Below are positions 8,278 through 18,100 of a stretch of DNA of 34,095 nucleotides, piece by piece. The position numbers and the translations under genes were made by a program. The stretch lies in the NCBI GenBank assembly GCA_947442095.1, contig CANEVG010000003.1:1-34095 (forward strand). The letters are read 5' to 3'. Origin of the DNA: Sphingomonadaceae bacterium (GTDB taxonomy: Bacteria > Pseudomonadota > Alphaproteobacteria > Sphingomonadales > Sphingomonadaceae). How positions within the stretch are numbered: position 1 is the stretch's first letter; each line of letters starts with the position of its first letter. The notes below the pieces were generated by a model. It worked only from the letters and a program-made list of their open reading frames with translations, did not search any database and was not told where the DNA came from.

Positions 8278-8344
8278 GGTGAGAGGAATTGATGGGTCGG
8301 GAGGATTTTGTCAAAGCCCGCCTGCCCCAGCAAGCCTGCGCCGA

Positions 8345-9196
8345 TCAGGGGCGCTTCGCGAAGAGCAGCGTCATGCGGTCGCTTTCGCCGATCGCCACGT
8401 ACTTTTCGCGGTCCTTGTCCTTCAGGGCCAGAGAGGGCGGCAGCGTCCATACGCCGTCGGGCCAGTTGGCGCTGTCCTTGGGGTTCGCGTTGACCTCACT
8501 CTTGCCGACAAGGCGGAAACCGTGGGCTTCTACCAGCGCGATCACATCGGCCTCGCGCATGTAGCCCATCGTGCCAAGCGTGTAGGAACCGGGCGCATCG
8601 GCCTTGGCGCGATGTTCTTCGATGCCAAGCAGGCCATCCTCCTTGAGCAGGCCGCGGATCGTGGCGAGTTCGGCATACATCAGGCCATCGGGCCAAAGAT
8701 TGTGGAACTCGCGCATCATGATCACGCGGTCTACCTTGCCTTTCAGCGTAGCCGGCAGACCATCGGAATTGTACGCATGAACGCGGCTGACCGGCATGCC
8801 GGTCCATGCCGCAGCCTTTGGCGGGAACTTGGTCGCAGCATCGGCAAACCATTCCTTCTGCTGGGCGGTGCCGTTCACGACCGAAGGATTGAGCCCGATA
8901 TACTGCCCCTTTTCGCCCAGATAAGGCAGCAATATGCGCGTGTACCAGCCGCCCGAGGGAATGAAATCGACTACGGTCATGCCCGGCCTGATCCCGAAGA
9001 AAGCCAGCGTTTCAGCCGGATGCCGGAATGGATCGCGCGCGCGGTCCTTGTCGCGGCGCGGATCGGCAAGCACGGCGGCCATGGCCGGATCAGACACGCC
9101 GGGTGCATCAGGTGCTGCGGCCAAAGCGGTCAGCGGGAAGGCCGGCATGGCGGCAGCGGCAAGCAGCAGGGCGGCAAGGAACTTGGCTTTGCGCAT
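8345..9196 (-). CDS. Exported SAM-dependent methyltransferase-like protein
   Basis: Signal peptide (MRKAKFLAALLLAAAAMPAFPLTALAAA), then RDPFRHPAETLAFFGIRPGMTVVDFIPSGGWYTRILLPYLGEKG. Confidence 0.75.
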   Translation of the reverse strand: MRKAKFLAALLLAAAAMPAFPLTALAAAPDAPGVSDPAMAAVLADPRRDKDRARDPFRHPAETLAFFGIRPGMTVVDFIPSGGWYTRILLPYLGEKGQYIGLNPSVVNGTAQQKEWFADAATKFPPKAAAWTGMPVSRVHAYNSDGLPATLKGKVDRVIMMREFHNLWPDGLMYAELATIRGLLKEDGLLGIEEHRAKADAPGSYTLGTMGYMREADVIALVEAHGFRLVGKSEVNANPKDSANWPDGVWTLPPSLALKDKDREKYVAIGESDRMTLLFAKRP

Positions 9197-9359
9197 GGGG
9201 TAACTCCGCAGGATGATGAACTGGGGTCGATTCGCAAGAATGCACATCACCCTAAGCTAGCGCGAGCCGATGACAATCGGCCCTCGCATCCCTATTTGCA
9301 GCGCAAGACATGCCGGGCATGCGCACCCGGCAGAAGAGCCAGCAAAAAGGATGAAATAA

Positions 9360-9887
9360 ATGGCACAGGCAATCATGGCAGGCGGGTGCTTCTGGTGCAC
9401 CGAAGCGGTGTTTCGCGATGTTGTCGGCGTGAGCGGGGTGGAGAGCGGCTACATTGGCGGCAACGGCGCGAACCCGACCTACAAGCAGGTGTGCAGCGGC
9501 ACGACCGGCCATGCCGAGGCGATCCGCGTGACCTATGATCCAGACCAGCTTTCGCTCGACGACCTGCTCGACATTCACTTCGCCACGCATGACGCGACCA
9601 CGCTCAACCGGCAGGGCAACGACATCGGCACACAGTATCGCTCTGCGCTGTTTCCGGCGGACGACGAGCAGCGCGCCGCAATGGAAGCTGCGATTGCCCG
9701 CGCGCAGGCCGCCAGCCCGAAGTCGATCGTGACGACCATCGAAGGCCCTGCGATGTGGTATCCGGCGGAGGACTATCATCAGGAGTATTGGCAGGGCGAA
9801 GGCCAGCGCAATCCCTATTGCCTTGCGGTGATACCGCCCAAGCTGCAGAAACTGCGCAAGAGTTTTGCGGCCAAAGTTAAGGCGTAG
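9360..9887 (+). CDS. msrA: Peptide-methionine (S)-S-oxide reductase
   Basis: AGGCFWCTEAVFRDVVGVSGVESGYIGG catalytic motif; NDIGTQYRSALF; EDYHQEYW. Confidence 0.95.
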   Translation: MAQAIMAGGCFWCTEAVFRDVVGVSGVESGYIGGNGANPTYKQVCSGTTGHAEAIRVTYDPDQLSLDDLLDIHFATHDATTLNRQGNDIGTQYRSALFPADDEQRAAMEAAIARAQAASPKSIVTTIEGPAMWYPAEDYHQEYWQGEGQRNPYCLAVIPPKLQKLRKSFAAKVKA

Positions 9888-9901
9888 AAAATAGCGCCTT
9901 G

Positions 9902-9940
9902 GACAATAGGGCCTGAAAAAATCGGGCCTGTCCCTATTTT
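9902..9940. terminator. Possible bidirectional terminator between convergent msrA and rsmB
   Basis: AATAGGG ... CCCTATT arms (9905-9911 / 9932-9938) followed by a T run; overlaps the rsmB stop. Confidence 0.4.
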
Positions 9941-11196
9941 TCCCACATCGCGGCGAAGAAGCCATCGATGCCTCCGGCCTCTGGCAGCATGCCGGGATCG
10001 CTGCGGAACCAGCTTTCGGGGGTTGGAGCAAGGCCTGCGGGCAGCTGGTCTGCCGTGATGGCGACGCGGCCCATGGCTTTGACCCACTCCGCCTGCGCCT
10101 CGCCTTCTTCCGGCTCCAGCGAGCACACAGCATAGACCAACCGCCCATCGGCACGGAGCGCGCCTGCGCCGCGCTCGAGGAGGCCGCGCTGCAATTCTGT
10201 CAGCGCTTCGCCATCGATCAGGCGGTGGAGCACATCGGGATGGCGGCGGCAGGTGCCGGTGGCACTACAGGGTGCGTCGATCAGCACAGCGTCGAACAGC
10301 GCCTCGGGCCGCCACTGCATCGCATCCGCCACCACGACATCGACTTCCATGCCGACGCGCGCGACATTTTCCCGCAGGCGCTCGAGGCGGCGGGCAGACT
10401 TGTCGAGCGCGGTGACCTTCCACCCGGCGGCGGCGAGCTGCAGCGTCTTGCCGCCAGGTGCAGCGCAGAGATCGAGCACGCGGCGGCCCTCGCCGGGGCC
10501 GAGCAGGCGCGCAGGGACGGTGGCGGCAAGATCCTGCACCCACCATGCGCCCTCGGCAAAACCCTCGATGCTCTCGACCGAACCGGCGCGCGCGAGACGG
10601 ACGTGGCCGTGGGCGAGTGACAGGCCCCCGAGGCGCTCGGCCCATTCGTCCGTCCGGGCCGGATCGCGCAGCGAAAGGTCGAGCGGCGGCGGCACGGCGA
10701 GACCGGCGGCGATGGCTTCCACGCGATCGGGCCAAGCTTGGCTCCATCGCGCCAGAGCGGCTTCGGGAAGCGTTGGCGCAACGGGCAGCCCTTCCCCGCG
10801 CAAAACGGCAGAGAACACGCCGTGGGCGAGCCGGCGCGGACCGCCGGTAAGCAGCGGCAGGCCAGTGGCGATCACGGCGTGGGGCGGCAGACCGAGCCGC
10901 AGCGCCTGCGCCAGCATCAGCCGCAGCACGCTGCGCGCCTTGGCATCTTCGGGGAGAACCTGGCGGGTTGCGCCATCGATCAGGCGGTCGAGATCGGTCA
11001 GCCAGCGCAGCGCTTCAGCCGCGATGGCAAGCGCAAGTGCGCGGTCATCCCCGCGTTCGATCGCGCGCAGGACGGGCGGTGCAGCCTGATCGAGCGGGTC
11101 GCCGCGCCGTAGCACGGCATCGATCAGGCGCAGCGCCGCGCGGCGAGTGGGGACGCCGGGAAGTTCAGCTTCGATGGATTGGGAAGAACGGGCCAT
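9934..11196 (-). CDS. rsmB: 16S rRNA m5C methyltransferase, RsmB/NOP2 family
   Basis: NusB-like N-terminus (TRRAALRLIDAVLRRGDPLDQA); VLDLCAAPGGKTLQLA; DAPCSATGTCRRHPD; VYAVCSLEPEEGE. Start at MARSSQ. Confidence 0.9.
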   Translation of the reverse strand: MARSSQSIEAELPGVPTRRAALRLIDAVLRRGDPLDQAAPPVLRAIERGDDRALALAIAAEALRWLTDLDRLIDGATRQVLPEDAKARSVLRLMLAQALRLGLPPHAVIATGLPLLTGGPRRLAHGVFSAVLRGEGLPVAPTLPEAALARWSQAWPDRVEAIAAGLAVPPPLDLSLRDPARTDEWAERLGGLSLAHGHVRLARAGSVESIEGFAEGAWWVQDLAATVPARLLGPGEGRRVLDLCAAPGGKTLQLAAAGWKVTALDKSARRLERLRENVARVGMEVDVVVADAMQWRPEALFDAVLIDAPCSATGTCRRHPDVLHRLIDGEALTELQRGLLERGAGALRADGRLVYAVCSLEPEEGEAQAEWVKAMGRVAITADQLPAGLAPTPESWFRSDPGMLPEAGGIDGFFAAMWEK

Positions 11197-11267
11197 CCGC
11201 CAGCCTATCGCGCGTGGTGCCCTTCTTGGCAATTGCGCTTGGGCGCGGACTTGGGCAGGCAGGCGCA

Positions 11268-11444
11268 ATGAAGAAGCTGATCAATCGCGCCACGACACGC
11301 CCCGCAGGCTTCACGCGGCCCGCGCACTGGTCCACCGAACCCGCGCCCACACCGCGCCCGGCCGAGCACCGCGACGATCCCGACGGTCTTGATCCCACGC
11401 GCTTTGGCGACTGGGAGAAAAACGGCATAGCGATTGATTTTTAA
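11268..11444 (+). CDS. DUF1674 / SDHAF4-like succinate dehydrogenase assembly factor
   Basis: 59 aa ending DPTRFGDWEKNGIAIDF, the diagnostic DUF1674 C-terminus. Confidence 0.85.
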   Translation: MKKLINRATTRPAGFTRPAHWSTEPAPTPRPAEHRDDPDGLDPTRFGDWEKNGIAIDF

Positions 11445-11456
11445 AGATTTTATAGG

Positions 11457-12950
11457 TTACCTGGCAAGCATTGCCAGCGGCGGGAGCGGGTGCCAGCCCC
11501 ATGGGTTGGGTGCAAAGCCGGTAACGCCACTACGTACCAGCGACCAACGCATCGGACGGGCAATCGGGATAAAGGCGTTCGCGGCGGTGATTTGCGCTTC
11601 GGCATCGCCGAGCAGAGCGGCCCGTTCCCGCGCGTCCTTCGCCTTACGGGCGCTTGCCAAGAGGGCATCGCCCGCCGCGCTGCAGGCCGCCTTGTGGACC
11701 GAACAGGCCAACTGATTGAGGAACCATGTGGCGCGGCCATAGCGGGCAGTAGCATCGACCAGCCGCAAGTCGGCGGGCTTGTTTTCCCCCACCCGCACGA
11801 CCAGCATGCCGATGGCATCGAAGTCCGTGGCCAGCCGATCCAGCACGATGCGCGAGCCAGGACCATCGGGTGCGGCAATGCGAAGGACCGGAGCGCCCTT
11901 GCCCGTGGCCTTGTAGCGCGTGACCAGTTCTGCGGCGAGGGCGCGGCGCTGCTCCATTGCAACGCCCATCCAGCGTTCACCCACAGTGCCCGGATCATCC
12001 ACGAGACCGCTGGATACGACGCGCGTGGTGGGTTGCCAGCCGCCGATGTTGAACGCCGCGATCATGGCATCGCGGTCGATCGCCAGCGCCAGCGCCTCGC
12101 GATTGGGCGCCTCGGCAAGGAAGCCGGTCTCGACATCCACCAGCAGGCCGAACATGCCGATCACCGGATCGAGCTGGATATTGCCGCGGGAAAGCGGAGT
12201 TGCCGAAGCGAGGGGCAGCGAATCTATCCGCCCGCCGAGCACGACGTCGGCATCCCCATCGTTGAAACGCTTCACCGCCGAGACGGCAGGGGCAAAATTG
12301 ATCACAAGGGGGCGCGCACGGCGCTTGAAGTTTTCCGGCGGAGCAAGACCACGCTCTTCGGGCGGGATGAGCGAGAAGATGGTGGCATCTTCCTTGCGCA
12401 CAACGGCCATGGGCCCCGCACCGCTGCGAGCATACGGCAGGCCAAGTTCTGGCTGCGCGAGCAGGGTCAAAAGATCGGGGGCAGGCGCGGAAAGATCGAT
12501 CTCGATCACCCGGTCGGCCATGACCCGCACTTGTTCGATCGCTGCCAGATCAAGCCCGAGCGCGGTGCCTTTGATCTGTGCCAGCGCCTTGCGCAGCGCG
12601 GCAGCAGCGGTTTCGGCAGTGATCCGGGCGCCCCCGGGCCAGGTGCCATCGCGCAAGCGGAAGATATAACTTTCACCATCATCGGTGATGATCCAGCGGT
12701 CAGCCAGCGCCGGAACAATGTGGCCCCCCGCATCGAAGCCGACCAGGCCTTCGACCGTTGCCCCGCGCACCATTTGCGCGGCAGGCGAAATGCGCGGGCC
12801 GTTCGCCTGAAGGGCCGTCTTTTCGCCGATCAATGCGATTGGCAGCGGCCCTTCGCCCCGGCGGCTGCACCCGGCCATGCCAAGCACCAGGGCCGCAAGC
12901 ATTGCAAAGGCGGCGCCAGAAACGGCAGAAAGACGAAAAACACGCTTCAT
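11457..12950 (-). CDS. ABC transporter substrate-binding lipoprotein (SBP_bac_5, peptide-type)
   Basis: Lipobox LGMAGC; GLVGFDAGGHIVPALADRWIITDDGESYIFRLRDGTWPGGARITAETAAAALRKAL typical of family 5 SBPs. Confidence 0.82.
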   Translation of the reverse strand: MKRVFRLSAVSGAAFAMLAALVLGMAGCSRRGEGPLPIALIGEKTALQANGPRISPAAQMVRGATVEGLVGFDAGGHIVPALADRWIITDDGESYIFRLRDGTWPGGARITAETAAAALRKALAQIKGTALGLDLAAIEQVRVMADRVIEIDLSAPAPDLLTLLAQPELGLPYARSGAGPMAVVRKEDATIFSLIPPEERGLAPPENFKRRARPLVINFAPAVSAVKRFNDGDADVVLGGRIDSLPLASATPLSRGNIQLDPVIGMFGLLVDVETGFLAEAPNREALALAIDRDAMIAAFNIGGWQPTTRVVSSGLVDDPGTVGERWMGVAMEQRRALAAELVTRYKATGKGAPVLRIAAPDGPGSRIVLDRLATDFDAIGMLVVRVGENKPADLRLVDATARYGRATWFLNQLACSVHKAACSAAGDALLASARKAKDARERAALLGDAEAQITAANAFIPIARPMRWSLVRSGVTGFAPNPWGWHPLPPLAMLAR

Positions 12951-12966
12951 CGCGCGTTATGGCTAG

Positions 12967-12980
12967 CACGCGCGCGCGCG
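12967..12980. repeat. Alternating purine-pyrimidine palindrome CACGCGCGCGCGTG
   Basis: Self-complementary CG run just upstream of the 12950 start codon. Confidence 0.6.
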
Positions 12981-13034
12981 TGGGTCAGCGCCGCAAGGAC
13001 GCAAGCGCGGTGATATCTTGCAGATTTTGCGGTT

Positions 13035-13529
13035 TCAGATTTTCCGGAGCCTGGCCGGATCGGTCATGGAGATTACTGGCTTGACGAAGCGCGGCGTGCC
13101 TTCCCCAGCGTTGGCAATGGTCGGGTCGCGCGCGAGCTTGGGATCAATCTCTTCCATGAAGGCAATGCCGAAGCGGTTGTCCTGGATCCACGCGACGGCT
13201 CCCGGCACCCAGCCGATGTTGCGCAGATTGATGTCCAGCTTGGCACCGCGGGCCACTTTCATCTGGCCTTCGGCCATCATGCCGCCGCCCGAGAGATTGC
13301 GCACCTTGACCCGGTGCTCGTCACCCGCGCCGGACAAACGCACGTCCGCCATGAGAAACAGACTGTCACGCCCCACTTGCCGATGATCGAGTTCTGTCAC
13401 GCCCGGTTCCGTCTCATCTGCCAAAGAAGGCTCGCAAAATCGGTCCGGAACACCCGAACCGACCGTAACCTTGCAAGCCATGCTGGAAATCGCACGGCTT
13501 TCTGGGGATTTGCTAACCGGGCTTGGCAA
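13035..13529 (-). CDS. PilZ domain protein
   Basis: VKVRNLSGGGMMAEG ... GWVPGAVAWIQDNRFGIAF fits PilZ (NxSxxG and core strands). Confidence 0.75.
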   Translation of the reverse strand: MPSPVSKSPESRAISSMACKVTVGSGVPDRFCEPSLADETEPGVTELDHRQVGRDSLFLMADVRLSGAGDEHRVKVRNLSGGGMMAEGQMKVARGAKLDINLRNIGWVPGAVAWIQDNRFGIAFMEEIDPKLARDPTIANAGEGTPRFVKPVISMTDPARLRKI

Positions 13530-13633
13530 ACAAGATCTTAAACCGGCGGCCCATTAACCGCACTTTGCGCAAGGTGTACCGGACCGGGACAGACATGTTG
13601 CAATCTGTTTCGACCCTGAAGCGGAAAGGCAGT

Positions 13634-14092
13634 TCACATATCGCGCGAGATTTTCTCACGCCGCTCGTGGGCTTCCTGCGCCTCGACGGTCATCGTGGCG
13701 ATGGGACGGGCAACCAGACGGCCCAGACCAATTGGTTCACCTGTGACTTCGCAGTAACCGTATTCGCCTTCATCAATCCGGCGCATGGCGGCATCGATCT
13801 TGGCGATGAGTTTGCGCTGCCGATCCCGGGTGCGCAATTCGATGCCCCACTCGGTCTCGCTCGAGGCGCGGTCATTGAGATCCGGTTCACGGATCGGGCC
13901 ATCCTGCAGCGCCGAAAGCGTGCCTGCCGAGGCTGACAAAATCGACTTCTTCCATTCAAGCAACAGGCGGCGGAAATAATCCTGCTGCGCCTCGTTCATG
14001 TAGGGTTCGTCGTCGGAAGGGAAATAATCCCCGGGCATCGCCCGGCGCGCCTTGGAAAGAACGTCGATCTCGTCACTCAAAACCCCAGCCAT
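13634..14092 (-). CDS. dksA: DksA/TraR family regulator with reduced zinc-finger cysteines
   Basis: DYFRRLLLEWKKSIL ... DRASSETEWGIELRTRDRQRKLIAKIDAAMRRIDEGEYGYCEVTGEPIGLGRLVARPIATMTVEAQEAHERRE. Confidence 0.88.
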   Translation of the reverse strand: MAGVLSDEIDVLSKARRAMPGDYFPSDDEPYMNEAQQDYFRRLLLEWKKSILSASAGTLSALQDGPIREPDLNDRASSETEWGIELRTRDRQRKLIAKIDAAMRRIDEGEYGYCEVTGEPIGLGRLVARPIATMTVEAQEAHERREKISRDM

Positions 14093-14425
14093 CCGGCCCT
14101 CCAAGCTGCTGCTTTTTCGACCACCAGCCGCGCGACCTGCTATAGGGGCAAGGCCTCGCTTACGGTTGCCGCGCCTATAGGCAAGCTGCGGAATCGGCAC
14201 AAGCTATTCCTCTCGGCCCGGGCAGGCATGCGCAGGCAAAACTGATCGAATGGTACCCTGGCATACCTGAGCATCCCCAAACTGATCCCCGGCCGATCCA
14301 CGCCCCTGCCGAGCTTTTTTTCGGCGTTAACCACTTGTTGACCAAGTTTGGTGACTTTGTGCTTGCCCGGCGCCGCACGAAGCGACCCGCCGGAACCGTT
14401 CCAGAGCGTATGAGGGTCAAGGGTT

Positions 14426-14785
14426 ATGGCACAGACATGGATCAAGCTGGTCTCGGGAAACGAGGCCGCTCCGCTTAACGAAACCAGCGCAGACAGCGCG
14501 GCCACGGACACACTGGTTGGGGCCTGTCTCGCAGCTGCCGCTGCAGGTGACAACGATGCGCTGTTCGATCTGGGCGTCGCCTTTTCCATCGGCAGCCACG
14601 GCGCGCCGTGCGACCTCATCGAGGCGCACAAGTGGTTCAACCTGGCAGCCGTTGCCGGACACGAAGAGGCCGCGCTGTGCCGCGCCGAAGTTTCGGACGA
14701 CATGACCGCACGCGAGATCGCCGAAGCTCAGCGCCGCGCCCGCGAATGGCTGCGCACTGCTAAGCCGGATACCCGTGCGGCCTGA
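14426..14785 (+). CDS. Small Sel1-repeat-like protein
   Basis: AAAAGDNDALFDLGVAFSIGSHGAPCDLIEAHKWFNLAAVAGHEEAALCRAEV matches Sel1/TPR-like repeat pattern. Confidence 0.7.
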   Translation: MAQTWIKLVSGNEAAPLNETSADSAATDTLVGACLAAAAAGDNDALFDLGVAFSIGSHGAPCDLIEAHKWFNLAAVAGHEEAALCRAEVSDDMTAREIAEAQRRAREWLRTAKPDTRAA

Positions 14786-14812
14786 TCCGGTACGAAACAT
14801 GAGACAGGAAAC

Positions 14813-15721
14813 ATGTTCGTGGCTGCGCACCGGCTGCGCCCAGTTTCGGCGGTATTGGCTGCACTGGCGGCCCTTACCCCGCCAGACATAGCATCGGCAC
14901 AGAAACTCCTTGTCAACGGTAGCTATGAAAGCCCGGTGCCCCCCAGCGCCAACGACTTCTATGTGAGCATCCCGGGCTGGACGATCTTCAACATCTCGCC
15001 CGCACGGCCGCAGCCCTGAAACGTGATCCGGCCGTGGCCGGGATACGCCGGCAATCCCACCGTCACGCCAAGCGAGGGAGGCATCCGCGAGACGGTAACA
15101 GTCCCCTCGCAGGGCATGGTCGATTTCGGCGGATGGTCTTCCGTCCGCGATGTCCCGAAAGCCCTGACCGGGCTGCCGATCAACATCCGCGAAGCAAACG
15201 GCACGATCATTTCGTCTGCCGGCACCGGCTTTGTCGACAGCGATCCGATCGGCCTGTGGAAACGGGCCGGGCCCTCCAACGTGCCGGTCAGCGCAGGACC
15301 AATAACTTCGTGCTCGTCATTCCCGACTTCGGCAACTTCGATATCGCGGCACTGGTGTTCAAGCCGGCTTTGAACGTCAGCAAGACCAGCGCCGCCTTAT
15401 CCGACCCGGTCCATGGCACGGCCAACCTGAAGCTCATCCCCGGCGGGCAGCCCGCTGATCGTGTCGGATTTCAGCGGGGCGGGGAGCGGACCGGCGGCTT
15501 TCCCCGCAGGGACTTGCGGATTGACCTACAGCTTTGCCGGCCTTGGCAGCACGAGCGACAGCATCAAGTTCTCGAACAACAATGGATTCAGCTGGACTTA
15601 AGCGCCCAGCCCCAATGCGAACGGAGCCGATCCGGCGGTCACCGATGTGCGGGTCAGGCCGCAAGGCATCACGGCGGTAGGCAGTTCGAAATCGCTGCGC
15701 CTGCGCTACCGGGTGAAGTAA
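14813..15721 (+). pseudogene. Degraded secreted protein gene (DUF642/DUF11-type surface protein)
   Basis: Signal peptide + LLVNGSYESPVPPSANDFYVSIPGWTIFNISPARPQP, in-frame TGA 15017-15019, continuing NVIRPWPGYAGNP...GLWKRAGPSNVPVSAG, frameshift near 15295 to NNFVLVIPDFGNFDIAALVFKPALNVSKTSAALSDPVHGTANLKLIPGGQP, second frameshift near 15455 to LIVSDFSGAGSGPAAF...NNNGFSWT, in-frame TAA 15599-15601, then APSPNANGADPAVTDVRVRPQG...LRLRYRVK and TAA at 15719-15721. Confidence 0.82.
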
Positions 15722-15724
15722 CTC

Positions 15725-16855
15725 CTATTCCTTTTTGAACGGGGTCCGTTCACCCAGCCAGAGCTGTTCCTGCGCCACACCGCGCCGTTCGCGCTCCAGA
15801 AAATCAGCAATCGCGCGGCGGAAACCGGGATCGGTGATATAGTGTGCTGACCATGTGGGCACCGGCGCATAGCCCCGCGCCAGCTTGTGCTGGCCCTGTG
15901 CTCCCGCTTCGACCCGCTTCAACCCCAGTGCGATGGCCGCATCAATCGCCTGATAATAGCACAGCTCGAAGTGCAGGAACGGCTTGTCGACCACGGCACC
16001 CCAATAGCGCCCATAGAGCGCCTCGCTGCCAATGAAGTTGAGTGCGCCGGCCACGGGCTGATCGCCGATGAAGGCCATGATCAGCATGATCCGGTCCGCC
16101 ATCCGCTCGCCCAGCAGCGTGAACGCCTCGCGCGTCAGATAAGGCCGGCCCCATTTGCGCGCGCCGGTATCCTGATAGAACACCCAGAACGCGTCCCAAT
16201 ATTCGGGCAGGATGGCAGCGCCGGTAAGCTGTCGGATCTCGACCCCGTCCTGCGCTCTGGCACGTTCCTTGCGCAGGTTCTTGCGTTTCTCGGACGAGAG
16301 CGCGCCGAGGAACTCGTCAAAGCTGACGTAACCCTGATTGTCCCAATGAAACTGCGTGTCGGTCCGCAGCAGCCAGCCCGCTTCCTCAAAAAGCGGCAGC
16401 TGCGCCGGTTCGATGAAAGTGGCATGAGCAGAGGAGAGATTGTTCTGCTCGCACAGCTGCTCAGCCACGCGCAGCAGCGGGACGGCGAGTGCCGGGTTGC
16501 CGCCGGTGAGCAGGCGCGGGCCGGTAGCAGGCGTGAACGGGACGCTGATCTGGAGCTTGGGATAATAGTTTCCGCCCGCGCGCTGCCAGGCGTCAGCCCA
16601 GTTGTGATCGAAGACATATTCGCCCTGGCTGTGGGTCTTGAGATAGGCGGGAAGCGCGCCAGCGGGCGCGCCCGCTTCGTCCTCGATCACCAGCGGCAAG
16701 GGCGACCAGCCGCTACGGCCGCCGACACTGCCGGATTCTTCAAGCAGAGTGAGGAACGCGTGGCTGGTGAAGGGATTGCCGGTTCCGGCAAGCCGGTCCC
16801 AATCTGCGGCGTCGATCTCGGACACATTGTGATGGACGCGCGCCGTGATGCTCAC
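15725..16855 (-). CDS. DUF482 / GNAT-like (peptidogalycan biosynthesis-type) protein
   Basis: NPFTSHAFLTLLEESGSVGGRSGWSPLPLVIED ... GEYVFDHNWADAWQRAGGNYYPKLQISVPFTPATGPRLL ... GAQGQHKLARGYAPVPTWSAHYI. Confidence 0.85.
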   Translation of the reverse strand: MSITARVHHNVSEIDAADWDRLAGTGNPFTSHAFLTLLEESGSVGGRSGWSPLPLVIEDEAGAPAGALPAYLKTHSQGEYVFDHNWADAWQRAGGNYYPKLQISVPFTPATGPRLLTGGNPALAVPLLRVAEQLCEQNNLSSAHATFIEPAQLPLFEEAGWLLRTDTQFHWDNQGYVSFDEFLGALSSEKRKNLRKERARAQDGVEIRQLTGAAILPEYWDAFWVFYQDTGARKWGRPYLTREAFTLLGERMADRIMLIMAFIGDQPVAGALNFIGSEALYGRYWGAVVDKPFLHFELCYYQAIDAAIALGLKRVEAGAQGQHKLARGYAPVPTWSAHYITDPGFRRAIADFLERERRGVAQEQLWLGERTPFKKE

Positions 16856-17658
16856 GCGGTTTCGGCCTCCTCCACCGCCTGCGGTGCTTGAATTCCGCCG
16901 CCTTCCGCAATCGGACCATCGGCGTGGCGAGCGGCGCGTTCCAGCAATTCGGGCGAGCGCACGGTCCAGGTCAGCACCGGAACGCCCCGTCGGCGCTGCG
17001 CAGCGGCAAAGCGGCTAGGCAGATCGGTCACGTCATAGGCCAGGAAATCGGGCCTTGCGCGCCACAGCAGAATGTGACGCCGGGTGCGGGCCAGCACAGT
17101 CCGGTTGCCCTCCTCCATCATGACCAGCCCGCGCACCACATGCGGCGAAAAGCGTGCGAACCAGCGCGGCACGCGCGGGTCGAAGCTCATCACGGCCACC
17201 TCGCCCCGATACCCTTCGAGCATGCGCCGAACCGCAAGGCAGATTGCAGGAATGCGCGAGGACGGCCGGGCCTTGATCTCAATCAGCAGCGGCACGCGGC
17301 CCCCGATCTGATCGAGCAACTGGCGCAAGGTGGGGATCGTGTCGTTGCCGCCTGCTATGCGGATCCGGCCGAGCTGCGCCGCACTGCGCTCGATCAGCGG
17401 GCCTTTTTCGGCGGTCAGGCGGTCAAGATCCCAATCATGAAAGACCATCGCCATCCCGTCGCTGCTGCGCTGGATGTCGCATTCGATGCCATAGCCGGCC
17501 GAAATCGCCGCAGCGAAGGCAGAAGGCGAGTTTTCAGGCAAACCGGCGCCATGCAGGCCTCGGTGGGCGTACGTCACTCCGCGTAGCCACGCGACCCGCG
17601 CCGGGAGCGGCGCTGGGGCTAGCAGGCGGTCAAGCAGGAACGACAGCAAATACAGCAT
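16852..17658 (-). CDS. Glycerophosphodiester phosphodiesterase family protein
   Basis: AHRGLHGAGLPENSPSAFAAAISAGYGIECDIQRSSDGMAMVFHDWDLDRLT: GDPD signature. Confidence 0.9.
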   Translation of the reverse strand: MLYLLSFLLDRLLAPAPLPARVAWLRGVTYAHRGLHGAGLPENSPSAFAAAISAGYGIECDIQRSSDGMAMVFHDWDLDRLTAEKGPLIERSAAQLGRIRIAGGNDTIPTLRQLLDQIGGRVPLLIEIKARPSSRIPAICLAVRRMLEGYRGEVAVMSFDPRVPRWFARFSPHVVRGLVMMEEGNRTVLARTRRHILLWRARPDFLAYDVTDLPSRFAAAQRRRGVPVLTWTVRSPELLERAARHADGPIAEGGGIQAPQAVEEAETA

Positions 17659-18100
17659 CGATTTCCACCGCACAGCCAAGCGGCAGCACCGGCACGCCGA
17701 CGGCACTGCGGGCATGCTTGCCCGCCTCCCCGAATACCGCCACCATCAATTCGGACGCACCATTGGCGACCTTGGGCTGATCGGTGAAACCATTCGTTGA
17801 GGCAATGAACGCGCCGAGTTTGACCACTCGCGCGATCCGGTCAAGCGAGCCGAGCGCAGCCTTGGCCTGTGCGAGCAACATTAGCCCGCAGCCCTGCGCG
17901 GCAATCACGCCTTGCTCCAGCGCCACGTCCTCGCCCAGACGGCCTTTGATCAGCGCGCCATCGACAAACGAGACTTGGCCAGAGACGTAGAGGAAGCCGC
18001 CCGCCTCGACCGTCGGGACATAAGCCGCGACCGGCGCAGCTGGAGCAGGGAGAACAAGGCCGAGTTCGGCCAGTTTTGCATCGATCCGATCAGACATCAT
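17630..18100 (-). CDS. RidA (YjgF/YER057c/UK114) family protein
   Basis: GGFLYVSGQVSFVDGALIKGRLGEDVALEQGVIAAQGCGLMLLAQAKAALGSLDRIARVVKLGAFIAS. Confidence 0.88.
   Translation of the reverse strand: MMSDRIDAKLAELGLVLPAPAAPVAAYVPTVEAGGFLYVSGQVSFVDGALIKGRLGEDVALEQGVIAAQGCGLMLLAQAKAALGSLDRIARVVKLGAFIASTNGFTDQPKVANGASELMVAVFGEAGKHARSAVGVPVLPLGCAVEIDAVFAVVPA

Noticed and set aside
11490-13013. 507-aa plus-strand ORF
   Set aside because: Antisense shadow of the SBP lipoprotein gene; low-complexity Arg/His-rich translation without family signature.
15887-16891. 334-aa plus-strand ORF
   Set aside because: Antisense to DUF482; composition typical of a shadow ORF.
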